In this document: one piece after another, positions 44,291 to 56,172 of the stretch | Numbering within the stretch: the stretch's first letter is position 1 | Layout of the letters: each line of letters starts with the position of its first letter | Origin: Patiria miniata | Lineage: Eukaryota > Echinodermata > Asteroidea > Valvatida > Asterinidae | Assembly (NCBI RefSeq): GCF_015706575.1 | Contig: NW_024037063.1 | Coordinates: 18,972,927 to 19,036,926 of the forward strand | Length of the DNA: 64,000 nucleotides | Reading direction: 5' to 3' | Program-made: the position numbers and the translations under genes | Notes under the pieces: generated by a model | What the model was told of the DNA's origin: nothing | The model's database searches: none | What the model saw: only the letters and a program-made list of their open reading frames with translations

Positions 44291-44908
44291 TACGGCGAAA
44301 TACAAGCGTGTAAGGTGAGCTTTACAGCTTTACGGTGTAAACTGCAACTTTTGCGAGCGTCATAAACATGAAATATGTTTTGTTTTCCCGTGTAGCCTGG
44401 TTTTCCTTTGGAAAATTCCCCACAAATGACATTCAAAACCTTTCTTTTTCATTGTCTGAGAAGTTACTGAGTAATTTGTAAAGTTGGTTACTGGTACCCG
44501 ATCCCATAATCTGGAACCGGTTCCTGACATCAGCGGTCGGGTACCTGGTTCTGATGCACACCTACATGTACTTCTAAACACACAAACTTCTGGGATATCC
44601 TGAGTTTGAGAACAGAAGTTTTTTTTTTCTATTTGTATCTACATTTGGACCACTTCTTATGAATATTCATTGGCTCTTTTTGAATTTGAGGTCAATCACT
44701 TTCTCATTTTCATTTGAAGAAAAAACAAAAAACAAATACAATATCCAAATTAATCTTGTTAAATAGATTCCGAATACATATGAAATGTTGAAACCATGGA
44801 ATGTCTTTATACAGGTTTTTCTTCTTCAAGTGGTCCTCTGTTTGGGATGGGTCACACGTGTCGTGAGGGGAGCGTTTACATCACAACCAATATACATTAC
44901 ACACAGCG

Positions 44909-47900
44909 TCATTTCTTCTTCTTGTCTGGTGTACATCGTGGGCAAAACCTGAAATTGTATCGGGGAATAAAAGAAAGGTAATGCAACAAAATCCGCTCGG
45001 ACAAAATGTTGCTTAACCTGTTGTAGTTGAGGTATTTGTGATGGATCAAAAGTCGTCACAAGTCCATCACAAGTCATAACAAGTCCATTAAAAGTCGTCA
45101 CAAGTCCATCACAAGCCATAACATGTCCATCAAAAGTCGTCACAAGTCCATCACAAGTCATAACAAGTCCATCAAAAGTCGTCACAAGTCCATCACAAGT
45201 CGTCACAAGTCCATCACAAGTCATAACAAGTCCATCAAAAGTCGTCACAAGTCCATCACAAGTCGTCACAAGTCCATCCCAAGTCATAACAAGTCCATCA
45301 CAAGTCATAACAAGTCCATTAAAAGTCGTCACAAGTCCATCACAAGTCATAACATGTCCATCAAAAGTCGTCACAAGTCCATCACAAGTCATAACAAGTC
45401 CATCAAAAGTCGTCACAAGTCCATCACAAGTCCTGCCAAGTCCATCACAAGTCCATCACAAGTCGTCACAAGTCCATCACAAGTCGTCACAAGTCCATCA
45501 CAAGTCATAACAAGTCCATCAAAAGTCGTCACAAGTCCATCACAAGTCCTGCCAAGTCCATCACAAGTCCATCACAAGTCATCACAAGTCCATCACAAGT
45601 CGTCACAAGTCCATCACAAGTCATAACAAGTCCATCAAAAGTCGTCACAAGTCCATCACAAGTCCATCACAAGTCCATCACAAGTCCATCACAAGCCATC
45701 ACAAGTCATTACAAGTCCATCACAAACAAGTCCATCACAAGTCCATCACAAGTCGTCACTAGTCCATCACTTTACTTTGAGTTGCGTTAACATACAAAAA
45801 CATTCACCAGTAGACTGGTTCTCAGTCCCTACATTATCAATGCTGATAGGGGCAGATACCAGTCTACCCAGTAAGACCTGAATCATTGTAGGGCCACAAA
45901 TAATTCATAATTTGTAAAGTACTTCATAACTAAACGTTGGCCATTTTTTGGGTTCAAAATCTCTCTCAAAAATGAATAAGTTTTGTAATTCAGGAAAACA
46001 CGGCTATTTTAAATACAAACCTATTTCAGAAGCAGACAGAGAAATGAAAATTACAACTTACCATTTTCCTTTGGGTTTGGCTGTCAGTCCAACGCAAGCG
46101 AAGTGAAACCATTCAATAGGACACTGTCAAAAACAAAACAAAGCAAACATGAATATTTTACAAAAAGTTTACAATACGGAAAACAAGGTTAGGTAAGTCT
46201 AGTAACGCTGGTCGCAAAACAATGTAACGCTGTCCTCAGGTTGACCTTGCGACGACAAAGAACAGTCAGAGACTGACTTTTCAGGATCAAGCTGCGCCTG
46301 AGTTACGACCGTCAGGAACAAATAAGTCGCCGATTTTTTGCGACCGGAGTGTAACTGCGACGATTTTAACGCGATCAGCATCAGTCAGCACTAAAAAACT
46401 TAAGTCGCAAGAGTAGAAAAATTTCAACTTCTGCACTGCCACAGAACATCTTACATCGAGAATCAAACGCAGTTGACCTGTGTGAAGTTACAACATTGTG
46501 TGGGCATCCAAACCATCTACAGTCAAGTCTCGTTAATACAAACTCGTTTGGACCTAGCCAAATTGTTTGTTATATCAGCATTTTGTATTAAGAGGAACAT
46601 CAGCCCCACTCATTGTGCACATAAATGCACAGTTGGGACCGAGGACTTATGTTTGTTATAAGCAGAATTTGTAAAACAGAGTTTGTACTGACGAGAGTCG
46701 ACTGTAATTTCATTGTGTAGCCAATCCGTGTACGACAAAATGGTTGAATGAACAGATGAGGCCATGGAAGATTGTTTGATTGTAATCAACATGCGCACTG
46801 CCATTTTGAAGACGTCACTGATAACGTCTATGCCGAGGAATCATCGTCGCGTCATCGGTGACGTAAGCACGATTGTGATTATTTGTGTTGAGATGCCGTT
46901 TGTTCCAAGAGAATCACACGATTACTCAGTTTTGTGACCTCAGGCTGAGCATAACGTTTCTTCTTGATGCCGACAGTTCTGTCTTGGCGCAAGCAAATCG
47001 CAGGTCGACCTGAGGCTGCTGTAAGTCAAAACCCACAAAATTCTATTCAACGAATCAGAATGGCAATTCAAAAAAGTCTTTTCATGCATCTGGTCTACAC
47101 CATGTGACAGCTTTTACCCATTCACTGCGTTATGGGGCGATCCTATACAACAGCACTGCCCGGCTCTCAAGTCACATGTCACAATCAGTCAGTCAGTGAG
47201 GTAGGTACAACAAGGACACTAAGCTGGCCCTCTGGGCTAGCCCAGCAAGAATATGGCCAAGGTACTCACATCTTGGTTATCGCAGCCGATCATCTCCCCG
47301 TACGAGACCTGGTGACACAGACAGTAGGTGGGCTCGTTGGGATCCACGGGCATGTCAAGGACATCCGACGGAGAATTCATCACGGCGGGCAGAGTCAGGA
47401 TTGGCGCTACGGCTCTGAAAAACAAAACACAAAAGATGTTAACAGAATAATTTCTCCAGCCAAAAGAGTAATTATAAAAGAAAATCTGATGAAGTGCAAA
47501 AGGCTTTGTGACTTAGTCACTCAGTGTGTGTGGTCTCCATTCAAACACAACCTGGCTTTGCTGCTCCGTCAAATGCCAGTCCGAGTCAAGATGGTCTTGA
47601 GGAAAGACAACCTCCAAGTTAAAATATATGGAATATTGAGGGATGGGTTAGGAAGAGAGGGGAGGGGTTGGGAAGAGAGGGGAGGGGTTGGAAAGAGAGG
47701 GGGGAGGGGTTTGAGGTGATAATCTGTAACTCACTGCCCAGCAGCAGCTTTCAATTTCTTCCTGGACTGTTTAGGCGTTTCGTCGTCGGACACGCGGCCT
47801 TTCTTCAAGTTCTTTTTAGCCGACTTCTCAGCTCCCCTTCCACGTCCTTTCTCTACAAAAACAAAACGCAAAAAAATTTAAAGAGGTTATAATCCAATAA

Positions 47901-50900
47901 AAGTATGTTAGTTAGACAAAAAAATAGGGCATCTTGTCCTTTTGCATCACAATTATTACCCCTTTTTCCAGCCAGGAAACCAGTTTTTTTTTGCAGCAGC
48001 TCAAGATTAGCATAATCTGGTTTCTACTCTCACAGGTACCCATTTATATTCCTGGATGGAGAGGCAATTGGAGTAAAATGTCTGGCACGAGAACACAAAC
48101 AAGTTCCTAGTCAGGATTCAAATTGTAGTAAAGTGTCTTGCCAAAGAACACAAACAACAAGTTCCTAGAAACGGTTCAAATTGTAGTAAAGTGTCTTGCC
48201 CAAGAACACAAACAACAAGTTAGTAGTCATGGTTCGAATTGTAGTAAAGTGTCTTGCCCAAGGTCACAAACAACAAGAACCCAAATACCATCACACTCGA
48301 GTCAGACACTGTAACCATTTGGACCACAGCACTCCATGGCTTTGTGCGGTTTGATCACCAGGTAAATTGGCACATCTTGGCATGTTACATTGTTCTTTAC
48401 TTCTTTCTAAGTCTTACTTTTATTATCCCGTCCTGACGAGCTATCATAATCTGTCGTCTGCTCAATGTTCCTCTCTTTCAGCTCTTGTTCAAACCGAGCC
48501 AAGTCCGCATCCAACCTCCGGATGTGCTTGTCGACCTATTAACAATAAAGAAGCCGAAGTTGGTTTTAAAATTGCAGTCTTGTGTTTCTGTTTGAACTAG
48601 ACCAGTGGGCTAGTGGCTTTTGCTGGTCCCAGAGGGCCAGTTCGGGCAGTGCTATCATATAGGATTACCCTGTAATGTCAATGAACGAGTTCAATCCCAT
48701 TGTGTAGACAAGTCGCATGAAAATACTTCCCATGAATAGCCATTCTGAATAATTTAAGTAGAATTTTGTGTACTCCAGTACCAGATACAAATTCAGTACT
48801 TTTGAGCAACCAGCTTTTGAAATTTGGTAAATTTTTACTGGAAATTGAAATTTGGACAGAAAGGGCAACTTGGCACTTCTATTGTCATAATTCTTAGCTC
48901 CCCACTTTTGCCTCTAGAGGGCTCAGTTGCCAATCGCCACTATCCAACTTCTGCCTCTAGAGGGCTCAGTTTTGGGTTGCAGACAAGTAAATCGACACAG
49001 GAAATAACATAGGTCAATGGAAAGATGCTGCAGCCGCTTCCATAGGCACGCGTGTGTTTTCCAGCCGCAGCCAAATAATTTGGACTGGGCCTTGCCTCTA
49101 GAGGGCACAGTTGGCAATCGCGACTTTCCCATTTTCGCCTCTAGAGGGCTCACTTGCCGATCGCTGATAGCCTACCATTTCATAGGTCTGCATAGCCAGT
49201 TGGACCTTGTCATCGTTGAATTCTCGGCTCTTGGCGAAGGCTCTGTCGATCCTCTTCAGCGCTTCAACTCGTTCCTCCGGGGCCCAAGTCTTGACACAAT
49301 TGATGTACGAACCCGTCTCCTTGTCGATATCACGAGACAAATCTACAAGAAAAGAAAAAAAATCATATATGAATTGTGATATCTAAAACTGGTCTCATTC
49401 AAGCCACACTGTCCTACTTGTTTTCAAATTTCTTTCATAGATTTTATTTATAGGCCGTAAATTGCTATTTTTTTTCTGACAATACAAATATTGTTCACTT
49501 TTGAATGAGACATCAACTGAAAAAAAAAAAGTTTGGGGTAAAAAGTGATAAGAACCCACCTTGTGCTCGTTGATCAAGATCTCGCATTAAAGTGAAGTTT
49601 CTCTGCAGCTCAAACGGCAAGTTTTCAATACCTAAAAATGTGTACAAACAAATAGAACATGAGTTAGTAGGCCCTGATGTACCCATCCAAAAGCAGAACG
49701 GTGATTGTGACAACACATTGGTAGGTTGAAAGTAGGACATCGTATTTTTCTATCGAAAATACTGTTCAAAATCAAAAGACAGAAAAACTTGGAAATTAGA
49801 ATTGAAGAAGATTGCAATAATGAATAAAATTGTATAATGGCAACAGGATATTTGACTGTGAACTGCTCTTCATTTTTTCAAGCTATTTTACCGGCACAGC
49901 ACTGAACAAGCACAGTGAGTTTTTGGGGGGACTCAAAAATTGGGAAAGATTTCCATATACGAAGTTCACTCAACACTTTGTGTACAAACCCTATGAGATT
50001 TGACTGAAAACTTGTGTTTTCTAAGAAAATGCTTGTATTTTCTCACTGCTCAAATTGACTTTGATGACATGAAATTGCTATCTGGGGGCTGTTAGTCAAT
50101 ACAGAGGAAAATTAGTGAACTTCTTATATGTATATGGAAATCTTTCCCGGACTTTTTCCCTTTTAACATGTTTTACAAAATATCCTCCACAGCGATGTAT
50201 CAGAAGAAAATGATAATCTGCAATTATTGTAGGATTCGATTTAAAAAAGATCACAAGAAGACAATTCTTACTTTTTGGGACACAAAATATTATTAAAATG
50301 TTCCAAAAAGACAACTGCATATCCGAGACTTGAACATTGTCATGATTGTTGAAGTTGAGCAGAGTGCTTGCAAAATGGGCGCACTATTAATGCAACTGTT
50401 CTTAACTAGGCCACAAATTCACTCGATTGAATTTGAAGTAAACACTTCAAATTTCAATCAAAAATTGCTGGAAGTGGTAGGCCTTGCAATGCTTCATTTA
50501 AATTTTGAACTGATTAATTTAAACAAGTCACTGTCATGACTGTAACTTACAAATGACTTAAAATCTAAAAAGGGCACAATTGCAGAATACCCGCCACTCG
50601 ATCTATCCACCTCGTAGCTAGCTAGGATGATCCTAGCGTTATGTTTATGCATAACGCTAGGAAACTCACAATAGCAAAACTGGCAAATTTTTTTCAGACA
50701 CGAAAAAGTTTATAATATATTCAATATTGAAGTATTATACTAATACAGTATGAAGTATAGACCTATAATGCACCAAATGATGAAAAGATGAATAGTAAAA
50801 TACTGACAGCTCACGTTTTTCCAGATAATTTTTGGAGGTCTGTTTTATCAACCCACACTGAAGCACACTCGAAATGACTGTCGAGTGTAAACACATGTCA

Positions 50901-52391
50901 CAGGTCAATGCAAGGTACTTTGCATTAAGTAGCGCGCATTGTTTACCAGTGCTAAGCCATGGTCGGGTGCGCTTCCACCGCCAATATTTTCAATGCCAAC
51001 CTCGTCCCTAGGATGTCGAGCAGAACGCGCCCATCACTACCTGCTCTCTACTATTGGGAACCGTCACCGTGTTGGAAATAAAGTAAGCACTGGGGACGAG
51101 ATTGTTTCAATGCTGAAAATGTATACCAGACGACTGTTACATGTTACTATTAGTTGAGATGAGTATCGCAACACACGGCAGGGGACCACAACAAATATAT
51201 CAAAATATGACATAAAACAGTCGTATACAATCCGGATGGTATTGTGGGGTTGGGGACACGATCCAAATATCTTGAAGTGACCGCATGGTGGCGACGTTTA
51301 AGCCAGGAAGAAAATGTGTATGCATGAGGCAATGAAAAGGCAGTCGTATTTGTTGACATGTTGGTAACAAAGGTCTCCTCAGTTTCAGCCAAAATATCCG
51401 TAAGTAGTGAACATTTCTGGTTTTATTTATCAGTCAAGTACTGGAACAAGTTCAGCAACTATTATTATCCTGGTTTTAAAACAATTCTCGCCGTTTTGAG
51501 GAATATATTGCAAAGGACATGGTTCTGAAAGAGATGTGCAATAGCTACCTCGTAGCTGGCTACGAGGTCACGGTTGATTGACCTCAATAAACCTTCTCAG
51601 CGCTACTTTATGTACTATGCGTCATGCTCCACTGCACTCCCACTCCGTATCGGCGTAGCCGCCAACAGGGTAGTTGGTTTGGACTTAAAATTTTTTCATC
51701 AACTCCCATTCCTTTTTTGTGTTGCTTCGTTCTCAAGCATATTCAAGGGGACTCCCACTTCGTATCCGCGTAGCCGCCAACAGGGTGGTTGGTTTGGACT
51801 TAGAATTTTTTCAGCAACTCCCATTCATTTTGTGTTGCTTCGTTCTCAAATAATGGACCCCCACTCAGTATCCGCAGAGCTGGCACGGAAGTTGAATTGT
51901 TTCTTTTCCAGTGATTCCAACCGCGTAGCCAGAGATTTTACTAGGGTGTAGGCCTATTTCCGAGTGGCGGGTTATTCTGCAATTACTCCCTAAAATAAAG
52001 AGCAGTGAAGAGGGTTCTTTTTATGTTACTGTTCATTCAATCGCCTCTTTTTTGTTTACAAAAAGTGAAATTTATACAAAACACGACACACGTGACATCA
52101 ACCGCACGCGAGAGCACATTCCATAACACTCAGTGCAGCACTGACGTACATCGTACACCTTGAATATCAATGATCATGCACACGATTGAGAGGAAAATGA
52201 ATACCTAATTAGGCCAAATTCATCGCCGATTTTCACCATCAAATCCGACCTACCACTCTCAAATTGTATTACAAGATTGTTCCCTGATATCTAAATAACA
52301 CCAATGTATCAATAAACATGCAAATGTATAAAGAAAGAACGAGTTTTTGCTTACTATCGAGGTACTGTTCTAAGTACAAAGCAGTCGCCAT
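44909..52391 (-). CDS. ING5: ING5, ING4/5-type inhibitor of growth protein, complete in 8 exons
   Basis: Coding segments: 52391-52355, 49631-49560, 49342-49176, 48535-48418, 47852-47735, 47414-47270, 46123-46062, 44948-44909. All are GT-AG and join in frame to 759 nt (252 aa; human ING5 is 240). Residues 1-105 form the ING N-terminal dimerising helical domain ([29 protein letters not shown]). A basic, nuclear-localising stretch (about 131-170) precedes the PHD finger at 201-245 with zinc ligands C202, C204, C215, C220, H226, C229, C242 and C245, and Y209/W224 at the positions that cage trimethyl-lysine. The tail is basic (DKKKK). Family members read H3K4me3 and recruit HBO1 and MOZ/MORF acetyltransferases. 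Q218 replaces the usual Pro in GCDNPDC. One ING4/5 gene is usual in invertebrates, so ING4 versus ING5 is a naming choice. Confidence 0.97.
45055..45770 (+). repeat. minisatellite, acaagtccatc family, array 3
   Basis: About 715 bp of cacaagtccatcacaagtc and related units in the last ING5 intron. It is more homogeneous than arrays 1 and 2 and shows higher-order units (gtcgtcacaagtccatcac, gtcataacaagtccatc). Confidence 0.95.
46520..46704. mobile_element. Tc1/mariner-like MITE, 185 bp, TA target duplication
   Basis: Flanked by TA. Ends cagtcaagtctcgttaatac and gtactgacgagagtcgactg are imperfect inverted repeats, with inner inverted segments such as acaaactcg. ING5 intron 6. Confidence 0.8.
47060..47255 (+). 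repeat. dispersed repeat, family B
   Basis: Copy without pentamer expansion; ends ctggccctctgggctag just before ING5 exon 6. Confidence 0.75.
47955..48340 (-). mobile_element. SINE, family A, with an internal four-fold duplication
   Basis: The body segment tagtaaagtgtcttgccc plus aacacaaacaacaagttc is repeated about four times between 48065 and 48280. The tRNA-like head is at the high-coordinate end (tttggaccacagcac inverted). Confidence 0.7.
48605..48760 (-). repeat. dispersed repeat, family B, inverted copy
   Basis: tcccagagggccag, gcagtgctatcatataggat and gaatagccattctgaat match the family in inverse. ING5 intron 4. Confidence 0.75.
48911..49149 (+). promoter_or_regulatory. four CTCF-like motifs in ING5 intron 3
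   Basis: CCTCTAGAGGGC occurs at 48911, 48954, 49095 and 49138. It matches the CTCF core CCASYAGRKGGC at 11 of 12 positions. The two pairs have the same 43-bp internal spacing, so the block is a duplicated unit. CTCF binding is an inference. Confidence 0.5.
49940..50155. mobile_element. MITE related to 8537-8745
   Basis: Ends ggaaagatttccatatacga and gtatatggaaatctttccc are inverted repeats. ING5 intron 1. Confidence 0.75.
50578..51984. mobile_element. DNA element with cccgccactcg termini, ~1.4 kb
   Basis: Ends aattgcagaatacccgccac and gtggcgggttattctgcaatt are inverted. Near the left end ctagcgttatg/cataacgctag form a hairpin. A ~125-bp tandem duplication (cgtagccgccaacagggt) sits at 51640-51850. 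No transposase ORF. ING5 intron 1. Confidence 0.8.
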
Positions 52392-52401
52392 GGTGGTGAT
52401 T

Positions 52402-52409
52402 TTTCCCGC
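52402..52409 (+). promoter_or_regulatory. E2F-like site at the ING5 start
   Basis: TTTCCCGC fits the E2F consensus TTTSSCGC and lies 11 bp upstream of the ING5 ATG. It could bind E2F if it falls in the promoter or first transcribed bases. Confidence 0.45.
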
Positions 52410-52949
52410 TTGTCAAAATGGGTAATTGATTGGCCTGCTGACGTCAATAGAGGTCGCACTGAACGATTAACGGTAGACCGTATGTGGCATAGACCATATT
52501 CCTTCCTCCTTGCGTAGACATATAATATTGTCGGGTTTTTTTGTTGTATTAATTAGTTTTAGTGCGGAACTCTTATTTTCAAGGATTAACAAGGAACAGC
52601 TTTTTGTCTTTCATCAATCCCTGATCATCCAAAAAGGTCGCAAGTTGCCAAAGAATTTCCTAAATACTAGCCATCTTGTTATTACAAAATACGGTCGGTT
52701 TTTGGTTATATTACGGGTCAAAAATTACATTACTCAGGGTAGGCCTAGCTTAGCCACGGGACGAAACATTACATTTCAGGTTGATATTTTATTACGGGTC
52801 GATTTTTTAAATGACATTTCAGGTCGATATTAGCATATGGGTCGATTTTTAATTAGGGAATTAACCTGTGCTTATAGGCGATTTTGTTGGACCGGTTGGA
52901 GTCTGGTTGCTCATGATAATTACCCGAGCCGAAGGCTCGGGTAATTAGC
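52410..52949. other. ING5 upstream flank
   Basis: No gene seen. Contains tandem attacgggtcgatttt-like motifs (52700-52860) and a perfect hairpin with tacccgagcc/ggctcgggta arms at about 52918-52947. Confidence 0.5.
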
Positions 52950-53174
52950 ATCAAGGGCGGATCCAGAACACAATTTTTTTTGGGGGGGGGGGGCCAAAAA
53001 TAATTGGTCCCCCACAAAGTGGGTCAAACAAATTACGGCGTGGGGTTCAGGGCCCGCTTAAGGGCCCCGAAAAACTTTTGGATTCTAGATGCTCTGTGGT
53101 GCGATCTGAGGCAATTTCTGACCACTTTAACCAATGTTTTTTTTTTGAGGAAAAGATGGTGGTGTATAGTCGTG

Positions 53175-54700
53175 TTCCCTAACGTGGCGCACTTCGAAGC
53201 TTACCCGACTTTCCTCGTGTAGTGTTGCCAAACCTCTTTGTTGATAAACCTCAAATTCATGCAATGAAATACTTGTACTTTTACCTTATCAATGCTTGCT
53301 ATTTAACCTCTGTGAACAATTTCAGTTTCATAAAATTTAATCCGAAATTCAAAAACGGTGGTGTCCGGAAATTGGGCACAAATTGGCGGAGTGTTCCCTA
53401 ACGTGGCGCACTTGAATAAATCTTGGAAAATTCCAAATTAACACTTACGAATTCCTGTAAACTTGATAAATTCTGATAAATAATTAATATCTTTACTTAC
53501 ATACCCAGCCAAATGTTTGTCAGAAAATTATTTTCTTATTTTTCAGGGCATTTTCAAAGGCGATTTTCTTGGGTCAGAAAATTAATTTTTTGCTTGGGTC
53601 CGATAATTTTTTAGTCCTAATTATTATGTATCCAAATTATATTTTGTAAATTAAAACGATGGGGAGGTGAATTTCATTGATTGGGGCGGAATGTGCAGGG
53701 TTCGACCTCAACTTCTTTTGTTCACTAGCCAGCCGGGCTACTGGCCCACGGGCATTTCTACTAACCCGCATTTTTTTCTTATCTCGGATACAAAATGGCG
53801 TATTTTCAAGCGCAATTCTGAGGGAATTTTGTTGGTGTTTTTGATTAACAGATCAGATAATTTAATCCTTTAAAACAGTTGATAATTAGACACAAATTAA
53901 AGGGGTTTCTTTTGATCTTCTAACCCGCCGGTTCTTTTAGGACACTGAACCGCGAGAACAGATCCATGGTAGTCCAGAGCGTTGCAATTGGGTCAGTTTG
54001 ACAATGGTGACAATTAATTGACTGACAGTTACATTGATTAAAAAACACGAAAAATGCAACTGGTACATCGTTGCATTAATATATGGAATTAAATTTGACG
54101 TGACAAGGCTACAGGTATGCACAAAACGATACAACACTCGTCTAACTACAAAAATCAGTTACTTTATTATCATCATTCACGGGTTCACTCCCAATCACAC
54201 ACTACGGTCACACATTGAACTACGGACTACCCGTCACACTATTCCCAAATTCTTCCCAACCATGCCAACCCAATCCTCGAAACCACTCCTAAAACGGCCC
54301 GCGTACGAGTTGGTTCGCGTACGAGTTGGCCCGCGTACGAGTTGGCTCGCGTACGAGTTGGCACGCGTACGAGTTGGTTCGCGTACGAGTTGTCTCGCGT
54401 ACGAGTTGACCAATCCGCGTACGAGTTGACTCGCGTACGAGTTGGTTCGCGTACGAGTTGACCTGTTTCCTTCACTTTGCACTTGAAAATAAAATCGGAA
54501 AATCACGCCAAAATAGCTTTTCCTTCTAACTTTGTTACGGGTAAATAAACTCGCGATTTATGAACAGGACCGTTTAGAACTTGATGAAATTTCACTTTCT
54601 GTGAAATTTCAGTTTAAAATTTTGCTCTAGCTAGGCGCTACCGGCGAAAAATCCAAGTGCGCCACGTTAGGGGCCGCGCCACGTTAGGGTACATCAACAA
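53175..54700. mobile_element. DNA element with gcgccacg termini, copy 2, interrupted
   Basis: Ends ccctaacgtggcgcacttcg and aagtgcgccacgttagggg. Sequence matches 17355-17990 on both sides of a ~900-bp insert at about 53570-54478. Confidence 0.8.
54297..54465 (+). repeat. 18-bp tandem array, gcgtacgagttgg
   Basis: Nine copies of cgcgtacgagttg plus a variable 4-5 bases. Each unit holds the self-complementary CGTACG. Confidence 0.95.
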
Positions 54701-54809
54701 TACTCATTGCCTGCCTAAGTTTATTGCGACGTCATATAAAAAAAAAATGGATTCGTTTTTATGGGGGCCCGTGGCCCCCTTTGGCCCCGCCCCCGGATCC
54801 GCCCTTGAT

Positions 54810-55534
54810 ATTAAGTTGTAAGTTCAGCAAGTAATCGGTCTTGATGTCTTACATAAGGAGATTAAATTTCGTGAGAAACCGTCAAACAACTGAACAATTT
54901 CTTTCGAGAAATTAACGGTGCGCTGAAATAAAACTAGTGGTCTCGCACCGCCAAGACGTACATCCGCACGCCGTAGAATATTTTAAGTTTCGTTCAATAG
55001 AGGGCGCGCCACATAAATAGTGGTCTCAACAAAGCATCAACACGGATGCTGCACAATTGAACAAAAAGAACAAACTCGTTTCCGATGAACTACTCAAGAA
55101 ATACAAATTGGATTAAATTGAAATTTCGTGCAATTAGTTTTCACGATGTGTAACATAAGTGGTTTGAATGGCGTGAGAAACCGTGGTGCTATAAATATAA
55201 TATGATCGTAACAATCTAGTGTTTTAAACGTTAAAAATCCACGTTGACTTCCATTAGGATTGTATTTGTCGCGATTAAAACCCTGTAATGTTACGGTCAT
55301 AATAGCTTGATTGTTTGACTTTTTTTATGAAATTAAATCCTTTGATGTCAAACATCATGACAAATGAGTGCACGAAAATTCGTTTTAATGTACTTAGTAT
55401 TTCTTGAGTTGTTGGCCCCAAATTGAGTTTGTGGTGGAGATCGAGACCACTATAATGGCTTTGTATTTGCAAAGGAGTGTAGCGATCATTTTTATCAAGA
55501 TGACGATTGGCTTCGCCACCACTTTTAAACTGGG
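54810..55534. repeat. palindromic repeat cluster left of the BEL element
   Basis: 55085-55250 and 55250-55425 form an inverted pair (ctcaagaaatac ... gtatttcttgag; cgtgca; gatcgtaac / gttacggtc). Related modules lie at 62850-63490. The first ~45 bp (tattaagttgtaagttcagc) match the inverse of 63010-63050. Ends in the target duplication ctggg (55530-55534). Confidence 0.75.
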
Positions 55535-56141
55535 TGTTAAGTCAGAATGCTCTTTTATTGATAAACTAATTATTTGTTATATTTCATCGATAGAGGGCGC
55601 TGTTAAATTGGACCGTAAGCTATAACTTTCTGCAGTCACGCTTTTGCAGTCGCCATATTTCATGTTTTGTTAGTACGTCATCCCAAAGTCGTAAGTGAAA
55701 TATACATAACTCATCATTTATAATCCCTTTATTTGGTTATTATGGACATGCTTTGGGTTCTGGGATAAGTTTAAGGTATTTAATTTGGGGAAAAACACAC
55801 ACAAGTATAAAATAGAGACAGTTTATAATGTACATGTATGTGCATTGTGGTTAATTACATGTGACAATAGGGTTATTGCGTGTAATGGTACAAAATGTAC
55901 ATGTAGACCCACAGACAAGGCTGGTGTCGTCAATCCTGTTAATTGCCTGATATTATGTGATTAGTAATGATTGCTTAACTTTAATTATAAACAAAATTGT
56001 TGTTGATTCATACTTATATTTTACAACTGATTAAAGTAAATTTTGTATTTGTTATGGACAGATTAAACCGTGTTCACCTGATTACAACTTACAAGCCTGT
56101 CAAGTTTGAAGTTGACATTTGATACACGACACCCTGTCACA
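55535..56141 (+). repeat. 5' LTR of BEL/Pao element
   Basis: 607 bp, TGTTAAG...CACA. Appears identical by eye to the 3' LTR. Contains a tagagggcgctg motif near its start and tacatgtatgtg. The 5-bp target duplication ctggg precedes it. Confidence 0.95.
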
Positions 56142-56172
56142 TGAGTTTAATGACTGGGATCTTGGAAGATAC

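Larger units (their letters stand above)
52950..54809. mobile_element. outer DNA element with atcaagggcggatcc termini
   Basis: Ends atcaagggcggatcc (52950) and ggatccgcccttgat (to 54809) are perfect inverted repeats, followed inside by G-rich and C-rich runs respectively. It encloses a complete second element. Confidence 0.85.

Noticed and set aside
45123..45626. Open frames of 167 and 196 aa (both strands) with periodic [11 protein letters not shown] / [11 protein letters not shown] patterns
   Set aside because: They are the acaagtccatc minisatellite read in frame; no start context, splice signals or protein family.
51574..51951. 125-aa frame in ING5 intron 1
   Set aside because: Lies inside the cccgccactcg element and is created by its internal tandem duplication; no domain seen.
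54034..54506. Arg/Thr/Val-rich frames on both strands
   Set aside because: Produced by the gcgtacgagttgg tandem array.
56119..56172. Extending the BEL polyprotein start to 56119
   Set aside because: That codon is TTG and lies within the 5' LTR; the first in-frame ATG is 56173.
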